Shown: piece by piece, positions 10,455-20,258 of the stretch | Position numbering within the stretch: position 1 is the first letter of the stretch | Layout of the letters: each line of letters begins with the position of its first letter | Assembly (NCBI GenBank): GCA_004802725.1 | Contig: SGPM01000011.1 | Span: 124,001 to 188,000, forward strand | Source of the DNA: Antrodiella citrinella | Lineage: Eukaryota > Basidiomycota > Agaricomycetes > Polyporales > Steccherinaceae | Direction of reading: 5' to 3' | Length of the DNA: 64,000 bases | Position numbers and translations under genes: made by a program | The notes under the pieces: model-generated | Database searches by the model: none | Seen by the model: only the letters and a program-made list of their open reading frames with translations | Told to the model about the DNA's origin: nothing

Positions 10455-12625
10455 TCAGTCACACGTACTATGTACACTGAGAGAGCTACCCACCTTACAA
10501 CGTTCTCCAGTCTCTATGCAATCTTCGGGCTCGCCCTTCCCCGAATCCAGACGCTGCTTGGAGTGCCGTTTGGCACGCCGGAAGGGTACGTTTCGCTCCT
10601 CGGTGCTGTAGGAGTTATCGAACGCGTGAGGCCACGTCGACGCCTGCCGCGCATGTTGGGTATCCTGAACGAGTTCAGCAACGTGTGCAATGGTGTCGAG
10701 TGTATCGTGAAAGGGTATGTCCAGATGCTGGACAGTCGCTGTGTCCGTTGTGTAGAGGTCGTCCTGGTAAAGAAGTTAGAAATGGACGAAAGAAGCATTC
10801 AACACATGGTCAAAACTCACCAACGAGTGTATCAGGTTTTCTACGAGACCAGAAGCCGCAAATAACTGATCAATGTTTGCGATCTCCCACGAGACCGTTT
10901 CTTTGCAAGACTCTAACTCGTCAACGTATGATTGGATGTGTTGCAGATCGGCGAGGGCGTGCAAGCATTCCAAGACCAACTTCGCTTCAAGTCCGGGAAC
11001 CGAGGCAGACGTACAATTACGTCCGATGGATTGTTGCACACGATACTCGAGCGCATGTGCGTTGGTCAACTCTGCAGCCATACTCGAGCGGAGTCGTTCG
11101 CCGGCAAGACGCAGATTGGGTCCAAGGTTTTTATCCGCGGCAGAAGCGATGCGGTCCAGGACACGTTGCCACGAGCTAATCTCAGAGTTGAGTGTAGTGC
11201 GCAGGAGGAGTGACGCTTCCTGATCGACTTTCAGCTCAAGCCACCGGGAAGACAATTCTTCGCCAGATAGCAGTCGGTATCTCCATCCTGACAAGAAACG
11301 GGACCACTGGTATGGGAGTACGAGTGACAGGACGTTGGATTGAAAGATAAACTGTATGACTTTCACTACGTTGGAATCCACAGGGACGAGATATTCCACA
11401 TTGCTCAGGATGCTGACGGATTGGGGCGACCTGTGGCCGTTCTTGTATGCGATGACGAGTTGTCTCAGTGTGGCGGTGGCATGCAAGATCTGTAAAAGCG
11501 GACACATACGAATGAGAAACAGTGACCACAGAGACAAGTGGAAACGCACATCTGACCAAGGACCGTAAGGAGAGGAGAGCACGTCTTGAACAGTATATTC
11601 CAGCATGTGGATTGAATCCCAACTATCGTGAATTACATCCTTGTAGTATGATAGGTCTTTCAGGAATTCATGAGGGTTAGCTGTGAGATTCCCTTCCAAC
11701 GTAGGAATGTTGAAAGAGACGTCTAGATAGGCTGCTTCAAGTCTGGTGAAGGATGAGATTCTGCGGTGATGAGAGGATAAGACGCTTACTTCAAAGGATG
11801 TCCAATGTCGTTGAGGTTGAAAGGCGATAGGTTTTCTACCAAGGGAAGCGTAGAATTATGCTGCAAAGCAAGGTGCTGTGCGGCGCCAGCAAATGTCATG
11901 CAGGGTACGTTGGATGTTCGGTAGGTTGGACATTGGTCGGTCATACCGGTAACATAGAATGCCACATACACCCAATACGACTGGAAACTAAGTCAACATG
12001 TAACCTGACTTGAAGGAGATGCGGCTTACTCACGTTCCAAATAATCATGGACAAAGGTATAAAAACCAAGAGGCAACGACGCCGAAGTGGCATATGCGGG
12101 CGGACATAGTTCCAGAACCTCAAGATTTCGTTCGAAGTATCGTTATATGCATCTGGGTCGGTCTGCTGCAATTCTGCGGGTAACATTTGGAGGGAAGATG
12201 CGTCGATAGTGGCGTCATCTTCTGCGACCGGAACTTGCAGAGGAGACATCGATGAGACGTCGGACGTGGAATCATCATTTGAGTAAGCTTGAATTGATGA
12301 GGGCGACGATGCCCATACGGAGTCTTCTTGTTCGTTCATAGAGACGGCAGCAGACCAAAGTCTTGGATCAGTATAATCCTGACCATCGTGCGGCGTTGAA
12401 CTCGGAGAATCCTCAGATGGTTGTGCCTTCGCCACGGGTAGTGTAGTGTCGATGTCGACACGTTCACTAAGCCAAACGTCCTCACTGGGGTGAGAGGCAA
12501 TTGAACTAGTCGAAAGCTCTAAGAATTCAAGGTCTGATTCCAAAGCGTTTGCGAAGAATTTGAGCGATCAGAGAGACATGAAAAGCATAGTACTGACCTT
12601 CCACTGAAGCTTGAGTGCTGGTCAT
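10455..12625 (-). CDS. Uncharacterised membrane protein
   Basis: I recognise no family. Exons on the minus strand are 12625-12598, 12533-12034, 11980-11790, 11760-10821 and 10763-10455, giving 655 residues with consistent phases. Residues ~1-150 are acidic and Ser/Asp-rich, hence probably disordered. A membrane segment begins after the basic LRRR at ~155 (CLLVFIPLSMIIWN) and may pair with SYWVYVAFYVTG just after the second intron. Further hydrophobic stretches lie at ~313-330 and ~370-388. The C-terminal half is predicted helical by eye and ends in a hydrophilic, basic tail. The acidic N-terminus, membrane hairpin and helical C-terminus resemble a nuclear-envelope or ER protein, but this is speculation. 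Confidence 0.7.
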
Positions 12626-13033
12626 GGTTGGAAATACTAAGCGGCGTCAACAGAGGTCAGAAGTCGGTGGTAGGTAGGGGGAAGAGTTGCGACGCCATAT
12701 GAGGTCGAGCATTCGTGGTCATAGCTTTGGCCAACAAAGGCATTCAGTTTCGCGCGACTGCCATGAAAGAAGAAGACGTACCAGTTACCACGTCCCTAGA
12801 ATATATCCGACAAAGGACATCGCCAAAGAAACCACGTTCTCTCCCCTAATCTCGTCAAAGTCCTTTGTGCCACTGGAGATGTCGGCAGGGGCCAGAAGCA
12901 GGCCCAGGTGAAAGATAAAAAGTGATTGAATTGCTACAAAGGGTGCCGTATCCTACAACAACTCCGACAAGAAAGCGGGGCGAGATGGGGAAACCAAAGA
13001 CCAAAGACCAAAGATCCAGCGCAAATTTGACGA
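12626..13033. other. Short intergenic stretch
   Basis: Promoter side of the membrane-protein gene and 3' flank of the Hub1 gene, both on the minus strand. No additional feature is seen. Confidence 0.4.
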
Positions 13034-13474
13034 CTAGTACATCTCGAGACTCATTCCGTCGTGGATTTCGTAGTCGGAGAGCGTGATATGATCCTTGTAG
13101 ATCGTGTACCTATAAGGAGGAACGGTCAAAGAGAGCTCAGAAGTCTCATCTCGAGTGACAAGTCGTCGCCACGTACCACTTCTTCAACTGTATCTTCCTG
13201 TAATCAGTGCCGGTTTGTGCGGCGATGAGCTTTTTCAGATCTCCAACAGTGTCGTCCGGACTGCACTTGACACGAACTATTTGGGACAGGGTAGATAGCA
13301 CGGCGTTGGGAAACAAAGAGTGAGTAGATGACTTGAGCTACATAACGACCGACGAACCTTTGCGACCCAGACGATCGTTAGCAATCACCTTTCGATCCAT
13401 AACAAAGCAATTCAAACTGGTTAGCACGAGTATGGTTCAACAGAGAAACATGCACATACTTCGATGAGGGCCAT
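13034..13474 (-). CDS. HUB1: Ubiquitin-like modifier Hub1/UBL5
   Basis: Small ubiquitin-like protein that binds the spliceosome (Snu66/Prp38 in other fungi) non-covalently and tunes 5' splice-site choice. Four exons: 13474-13460, 13388-13358, 13276-13177 and 13109-13034, giving 73 residues. Nearly every family block is present: [13 protein letters not shown], then [17 protein letters not shown], then [22 protein letters not shown]. It starts MALIEV, two residues longer than the animal form. It ends LEMY, whereas most Hub1/UBL5 proteins end with a Tyr-Tyr pair plus one residue. As expected, no di-glycine is present. The gene is divergent from the broken monooxygenase, about 140 bp away. Confidence 0.96.
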
Positions 13475-13604
13475 TATCAAAGTCAATCCGACGAGTGAGT
13501 TGGCGAAATAGGTGCTGAGAGGGGATGAACGGGCTCCAGAGAGGATGGAGTGAGCGCTTAATCTACTGCAGGACTTTCAAGTTCATACTTTCACGGACTT
13601 TCAG

Positions 13605-15365
13605 TTTCGATTGCAGATGGCGATCCCGAAGTCTTGATCATTGGTGCTGGACAGTCAGGGCTAAGTAAATTTGTCTGCGAGGCTGAAGAACCTCGGCATT
13701 TCCAATTTGATCGTCGAAAAGCAGGCTCGCGTTGGAGATCAGTGGAGGAACCGCTACCAAGCTCTGCTTGCACGATCCTATCTGTACGTGACAATTCCCG
13801 GACGGATAACAGCTAACGCGCACTCACAGGGTTCAACCAGCTCCCATATCTTGCGTGCGTCTCCGATATTTTGTGTACTGAAGGTCTACTTACTTCTGTC
13901 CAGCTTCCCCGAGACATGGCCCACCTTTATCCCACTCCTCCGCTATCACCCATGCTGTACGCGATGAGCCCATCAACAAGGGGGTGGTCACCGTGAAGAA
14001 GGAGGACGGGTCCGAGCGCGTTCTCCGAGTAGATCACTTGGTCTTTGCACTGGGTCTCCGGTGCAGGTTCGATCAACATTCCGGACCTCCCGAGAAAGGT
14101 CGGTGAACGCAGATGTGGTATTCATTTTCTTCTGTATTCGTAGGAAGATTTCCAAGGCCAAGTCCTGCATTCAACTTCGCATCACCGCGCGACAGACCAT
14201 CTTGGAAAGCAGGTCGTCAGCGTCGGAGCATGTACTTCTGGTGAGTTGGTTATCTAACTACTTATTGACCTTGCATTCTGACCTTCTATAGCAGACGACA
14301 TTGCTGCGAATTATGTTGAAAACGGCGTCGGTGCGTTCTTTCCATTCGTAGCTTACTCATACACTGATCGTCTCTCCTGAAAACGTGACGATGTTCCAGC
14401 GCAGTTCAACATATATCATGACGACAAAGGAAGGTTCGCCTCACCTCATGAAGCGTAAGTCCGCATTCTCAGCTATCATCCATCGCAATATCTCACGTCC
14501 GATCCTGGCAGCTCTTTACTGGCAAGGTTATCCTCCGACTGAGTATGCTGACCGCATCGCCAACGCCACGCCCATCTACTTCAACAAGCTCATCGCCCAG
14601 AGGCAAACTGCAGAGATCGCCGGCGAGACCGAGAAGACGGTCCTCGACGGCCTGAAGAAGGTGGGATACATCATCACTATGGGCGACGACGGGTCCGGCT
14701 TCTTGTTCCTCGCTCTCAAGCGTGCAGGCGAATACTACCTAGGTACGAATCTCCATACCTGCTCTTAAGTGTGACAGCATTCTGAACTCATGCGAACACT
14801 AGGCAGATGTCGGCGCGTGTCAGTTGATCATAGACGGTACAATTAAGATCAAGGGCAACACTCAGATAGAGCGTTTCACCAAGACCGGCCTCAAGTTCAC
14901 AGACGGTAGTGAGTTGCAAGCCAACGTCATCCTCTATGCAACAGGGTACGTTTCTAGTCACTGGAATGAATATGTTAGGAGTAGCTTTGTTGACGCGTTC
15001 GATTCGCGTTCGATTCAGGTTTGGCGACATTCGTGACCCTATCCGTAAGATCCGCGGCGACGAAGTCGGAGACAAGCTCCCCCAGATCTGGGGATTGAAC
15101 GATGAGGGCGAACTGAGGGGTACGTGGAGAGAGCTAGGTTGTGGTACATGATGGGTACGTCGCAGCGACAGCCAGTCTCTTACATCGATTGAATGGTTTC
15201 CATAGGTAACTTGACTTGGAGCAGATTCTTCTCCAAGCATGTGGCCCTGCGTAAGTTCGTGTTCCTCACTTCTTTCTCAGCTCTCAGTGTTGATCCATGG
15301 CGTCTACAGAGATCAAGGCGAAACAGGTTGGCGTGTTCGGCGAGCGGTACTCTGCGCCGCGGTAA
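13605..15365 (+). pseudogene. Broken flavin-containing monooxygenase gene
   Basis: Fragments of an FAD/NADPH monooxygenase (FMO/Baeyer-Villiger-like) run in order: IIGAGQSGL (FAD-binding GxGxxG, ~13633-13662), ARLKNLGISNLIVEK, FPETWPTFIP, VKKEDGSERVL, SINIPDLP-equivalent, VVSVGACTS (second dinucleotide fold), NVILYATGFGD, then the C-terminal KQVGVFGERYSAPR ending TAA at 15363. Frame breaks lie near 13662-13672, 13765, 13937 (with loss of ~20-25 codons), 14058 and 15140. The splice acceptor expected near 14383 reads AA instead of AG. Codons for the usual N-terminal ~150 residues are absent because Hub1 begins 140 bp upstream. Remaining introns are intact, so this is decay of a DNA-level copy, not a retrocopy. 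Confidence 0.85.
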
Positions 15366-15843
15366 AGGCATGAATGTAGAGCGAATAGAGGTAACATGAC
15401 ACTCGAAATGATTAATAGCGGGGTCTCTGCACTGTGCCGATATACTATATGTGTTCCTTGTGGGTCCGGGGCACGGCAATGACAGGATCCAAGTTGGACA
15501 CGAATCACGATCACACGAGGATCACACCATGTAAAACCAAAACACTTGATGAATTCCTGTGGCCGGAATCTGATCCCGGAATATGCATATGGAAGGTATT
15601 GCATTGCATAAAACATAGGTATACATATAACATGATGTAGATGAGCACAGATGAGTAGACTACGAATACACGTGGAGGATCCGAGTCGTCATGATGTCAG
15701 ACCCTGAAGAGGTCCAGGGTATAGCTGACGAATAGTCCATGGGTCCCGCCCATTGATATGATGTGTGGTCGTAGGTGGACGTTTGAATCAACATCATGGT
15801 ATGCTGCAAGATGGAAGCCACGCGTCAAGTCACGAAGACGACG
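15366..15843. other. Intergenic stretch between convergent 3' ends
   Basis: It joins the end of the broken monooxygenase and the end of the kinase gene. No feature is seen. Confidence 0.4.
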
Positions 15844-18443
15844 TCAACGTTGTTTTCGGCGACTAGCGTTGCCAGAGGGACCGGTACGCTTGGGGCGACG
15901 AGGTGGGGAGGAGGTGGTCTTGCTCTTCTTCCTCGAAGTGGGGACATAGTTGTCGTTGTCATTGGAGTTTGGTCGTTTCGAAGACGACTGCGATGAGCCC
16001 AGCTGCGAAGGACCAGCCTGCGCAGCGCGCACTCTCGCTCCATCCGGGTTGCTAACAGAGTGGGTGCCGGTTTTTGATTCCGTAGCTCTCCGCACCTGGG
16101 TCTCCTCCTTGGTGATCGATAGGGGAGGAAATTTATCCTCCGCCAACTTGTCGAAGGCGGGCCAGTCATCGGAAAAGAGTGCGACGTCGAAGAATGCAAG
16201 GATTTCGGAAGGATCTTCAATGAGACGGTTATGGAGGGCGATCCACGCTGCATGTTGTTCATCATTTCCTTTCCTTCTCTTCTCTCCATTAAGTGTCGCA
16301 CCGTCGTCATATGTCTTGAAGAAGCTGCGCAGATCGTCGACCAGCGTCTGCAAGGGGACACATTCGAATTCCTGGTCTGCGATGCGAGCGAGGAATCTCT
16401 TCTTATAGGCTCCTCCGTCGACGTGTCCGTCGTCGAGGTTACGATCGTCAAACATGTTCACTACACCACGAGTGTACGTGCTGGGCAGATAGTGCACTCC
16501 CATGTAGACAGTAAGCCACAGGAACGATTCCATGTCGTCTATGATGGTGTGCGGCTTATTTGGGTTTTCCAATAAGCCTATAGAAAGAAACTGCCATGTC
16601 CCCTACACGAGATGTCAGTAAAGGAACTTGAATACGGGATTCATGAAGAGGAAACTTACAGTGCGATATGACTGCAGCAACTTTGTCAGCTCTTCCAAAA
16701 GACGACGACTGTGGTCCCAGTCGTTCATCAACCCGCGTCCGTCCTGCCCCAGCATGATGTTGCCTGCACTCACGTCCCGGTGCAGACGGTTATATTTCTT
16801 GTATACACCAATGACAGCTGCAATATGTTCGTCAGCAAGCAAGTCGTACGTCAGAGAGCGTCTGACTTACCGAACATAGCATCACGAATTGCCTGGACTA
16901 ACTCGCGTGAAGACCTGAAGGTATTGAGTGGAAACGCAAGTGCTTGAACGACGCGGTGATGGACATGGGCGCGTAGGAGTCCAATGTTGTGTGTCTCCCG
17001 AGCCTTCTCCTCAAACGTCTGCGTCAACGTCTTTTGCTTTGCCTCTGGCGAATGACTGTCGTCAGGAACGTCGTCGGCGCCGAGAACAGTAGGTAGAAAC
17101 TGCTTCCACTCGGCGTCCACAGTGTCGAATTCATTGTAAATGACGCCCTCTGGGTCAGATGAGCCAAACTCGACGCGCCATGAGTCCTTGATGCTGACCA
17201 GCTTCTTGTCCTCGATGTCCAAGGCGACGTATACGCGGGTGGCGCGTCCAATAGGCATAGATGTATGCCAGAACGGCTTCCGGACGAGGAATATCTTCGT
17301 ACGCATGCCGGGTCCTGTGAGCTTCCTGCGGCCCTCCGAGTCCTCTTTGCTATCCTCCTCCCCATCTCTGACATCACCAGGATGTCCCACCTCCATAGAA
17401 ACCTTAACGTCCACCTTCATTCTGTACACCGGGTAGCACTCCTTCAGAGTCACCTCCATTCTGGGAAGTTGACGAAGTGATTTGTCGGACTGATATGCTT
17501 CGATGGCCGCACTCAGCATCTTCGCGTCCTCCGGTGTACCTCTCTCGACGGTGGTGTCCCATCCTCGCTGTGCACGGGTCATGTGACTATAGCGGTAGAG
17601 GAATTCGGCGAGCACACGAGGGGAGCGGCGATAGTCGATAGCGTCTGTGATCAAGGCACCGGACCTGTCCCAGCGAATGATGCGCATGAAGTCGCCATAG
17701 ACGAAGAGGGAGAAGAGACATACGCGATGCTGGCGCGACATCTGGGCTGCGGCGTAGGTGCCGATCTGCCCGACCTTTTCGACGCTGGCAGTGCTGACGA
17801 TGTTGGCGACGTAGCGCGCCGTACTGAGGCCATGAAAGAAAATGTCGGACTCTGTCTTGACTTCGATGTGTATTTCTGAGTTCTCCCAATCCCACGTCTC
17901 TCGACTCATCCGACTGGCATCGGTCCCGGGAGTGTTCAAAGCTGCGTAATTTGAGTCCGCAACCAGCATGAGGTCAGGCTGGAGCTTTGTCTCGCCGTCC
18001 CGAGAATGGGAGGTGTCAATGATAGTAAAGCCAGGAAACACGCCCTGCGCATTCCAGCCATTAACAGCGTTGGCCTAAGACGCGATGTTTTGATAAGTGA
18101 TACATTCACCACAAGACGCTACAACTTGAAGAGATGGACTCACGAATGGTGTATACAGCGCGTTCTCCTTGGGATTCTTGGGGAGTCCAGGGAACTTCAG
18201 ACCGTTGAACTTGGGAACAGCATGGCCGAGACCGAGAGGCATGAATGTCTTGAAGAACGTGGCGATATCCTTGCCGTAGGGATTGACGAAGGAGCCGCCA
18301 ATGTCCGAGCCAATGTCCCGGCGGTGATCGTTGTTGACCATGGTGGTTTGTGTAAAGTGGTTGTAGACTGGTTTAGCAGATTTCAGAGGCGAAGTTTGGT
18401 ATATGCCCTGCACAACGGCCACGCCATGATCAGTTATGGCCAT
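15844..18443 (-). CDS. FunK1-type fungal protein kinase
   Basis: Member of the large FunK1 protein-kinase-like family expanded in mushroom-forming fungi; the substrates are unknown. Exons on the minus strand are 18443-18144, 18074-16871, 16817-16660 and 16602-15844, giving 806 residues. The N-terminal half holds the usual FunK1 region (PDLMLV ... EVKTESDIFF ... QMSRQHRVCLFSLFVYGD). The catalytic part has the loop HRDVSAGNIML, split from the N-lobe by an intron, then MNDWDHS in place of the DFG segment, then GTWQFLS and IIDDMESFLWL. These are characteristic of FunK1 kinases. Catalytic Asp and Asn of HRDxxxxN are intact, so it may be active. The last ~80 residues are rich in Ser and Lys/Arg (PTSRKKSK, PPRRPKR), resembling a nuclear localisation signal. 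Confidence 0.9.
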
Positions 18444-19377
18444 GGTGAGGGCGGAGAAAGAGACGGAAGACTTACTTCGTGGGATGCGACTGGATTTTAT
18501 ACTGTGTTAGCACAATGGCCACCGCAGTTTATTGAAGTCGATTGGTTGAGGTGGTGTATAGAGTCCGAGACCAATTCTGTAACTCCGTTAGTCGATCGGC
18601 CAGGTTTAAGACGAAGAATTGAGCGCTCAACGGTGGCCACAGCTGCTTAGACGCGCATGTTTAATGTCACGGGACCGCGTTTATACCTTTGCCGAACACG
18701 ACGAGCAAACAGTTTTTTGTGCCACTCACGCTGCAGTGCACCTTGCGGGATATAAATTTCCGGCCCCATTGACGGGGATCCGGCTGAAAGGAAAAAAAAA
18801 GCTGCAGTGCACCTAGCGACATCAGGTTTGTTGCAAATGATTTGTATACTGTCAAGGTGTGTCGTTATACAAACGTCTTTCTCGTAGGATGCAGTCCGAT
18901 GGGTACTCTCCTTCGTACAAAGTTGCAAAGGAAAGCAACAGTGTCATTGTTCTTTGTCTTAGGGTCCCAGATCTCGATATTTTCTGTATTTTTGTGAGTA
19001 CGGTTTTCGCGGTTCTTTTAGCACAGCCGTCAGCGCGGAGGTCCGAGTCCCCAATCACGGTGTGTGTCCATGTGTTGTGAGTGTCGAACCTACTCTCTGA
19101 GTCTCTCTCTGAGAGAGACTCAGAGAGTAGGTACGATAGGCTTACACTGGACCTGTGCAACTTCAAATTGCGATTGGCTTGATGTCCGACCGCCAGGAGC
19201 AGAAGATTCACTATACTTATGCAGAAGCTCTGCACCAGCCGAAACCACTTTAACATGCGTGTACTAACATATGCACCTTACTAATGCACTCTCCAAATTC
19301 GAACTTGCTTCTTGAATCTTGACTGCTTCTTACGGTGCCACTCCCGAGTTTGAGCATTACACACTGAGGCACTCCTT
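18444..19377. other. Intergenic stretch with palindrome
   Basis: Promoter side of the FunK1 kinase and 3' flank of the broken glutathione transferase. Apart from the perfect palindrome at 19088-19132 and an A-rich run near 18790, nothing is supportable. Confidence 0.45.
19088..19132. repeat. Perfect 22-bp inverted repeat (palindrome)
   Basis: The left arm (19088-19109, ACCTACTCTCTGAGTCTCTC + TC) is the exact reverse complement of the right arm (19111-19132), with a single T between. It can fold into a 22-bp hairpin in DNA or RNA. No transposon ends or terminator context were recognised around it. Confidence 0.97.
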
Positions 19378-19906
19378 CTACTTCTCTGGGTCTTGAGCCT
19401 GGCAGAGACGCACGTATCCCTATACGAGGGTCTTGTTCTCGGCCCAGATGCGCGCGTAAGCCCTGGTGTAAGGATCTACGGGGAGGATATCAGGTTGATG
19501 GTAGGGATATGCATCCTCGAGGAATTCGCAAAGAATGAAGGACTCGGCCAATAACCGTCCTTTGTATAAGATGGAGGGAATGAGACCCTTGGGGTTGATA
19601 GCTGGCGCGCCATGATGAGGAAATGGGAAACCAGTGTGCCAATTCTGTAATTCTTACCAATGTACTGTTTCCGCTCCTCTTTGTCGTAAGGGTTTACCTC
19701 CTTATACTGGTACGGAACGCCACGCTCCTCGAGCGTGATCCAAGTCCTGTAGACGAAAGGGCAGAACTATACCAAATGGACAGCAGTGAGAAATATAGAA
19801 CACGGTGGCGCACAGAGACTACTCACCCGTCCGGCGTAGAGCGGCGTAGAGAACGAGTTCCTGTGGTTCCGCATGGTCTGCAACTGTCTGTGTAGCAAAA
19901 CCAGTT
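19378..19906 (-). pseudogene. Broken glutathione S-transferase gene
   Basis: Minus-strand pieces match a fungal omega/Ure2-like glutathione transferase. TVADHAEPQELVLYA precedes the active-site region FCPFVYRTWITLEERGVP. Then come YQYKEVNPYDKEERKQYI, INPKGLIPSILYKGRLLAES and FILCEFLEDAYP (thioredoxin-fold half), then ARIWAE. Three lesions are visible. A 10-bp tandem duplication (CGGCGTAGAG twice, 19832-19851) shifts the frame just before the active-site Cys. An in-frame TAG sits at 19422-19420 and another at 19380-19378, where the C-terminal helical domain should follow. An intron (donor GTAAGA near 19646, acceptor near 19592) is still recognisable. A 5' exon may reach 20020. The enzyme cannot be made in functional form. 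Confidence 0.84.
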
Positions 19907-20258
19907 GAAAATGAGTGAATACGTGAGTTGGGGAGAGACATGTGAGTGGATCACGAGAGAGGTAGAATGTATGTTCAATGCTATCCAAGTTCCAGGACGC
20001 GTATGAAAGGCTGAAGTCATCGTACTATCCGGGACTGAGTAATACTGTAACTCAGAGCAATGATCTCAGCAGTCATAAGGTGGAAAAGAGTTCGGTCGGT
20101 GCTGGTGTCACGAACAACCAAGGTGGTCGTTCAGTAACGTGCAAGCTAATGCATGACTCGGATGCTTGGCAAGACCTTCGTAATACACACACGTGTCGGG
20201 TATCAGCATTCTAGGTATGCAAAACAACAACAAGCCAACGAACACACAGACCGGACAC
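19907..20258. other. Gap between glutathione-transferase relic and TRAPPC11
   Basis: It may contain the lost first exon(s) of the relic (an ATG frame begins at 20020 on the minus strand) and the 3' flank of TRAPPC11. No other gene is visible. Confidence 0.4.

Noticed and set aside
18780..18810. A-rich run near 18790
   Set aside because: Isolated short homopolymer-like run with no coding or terminator context.
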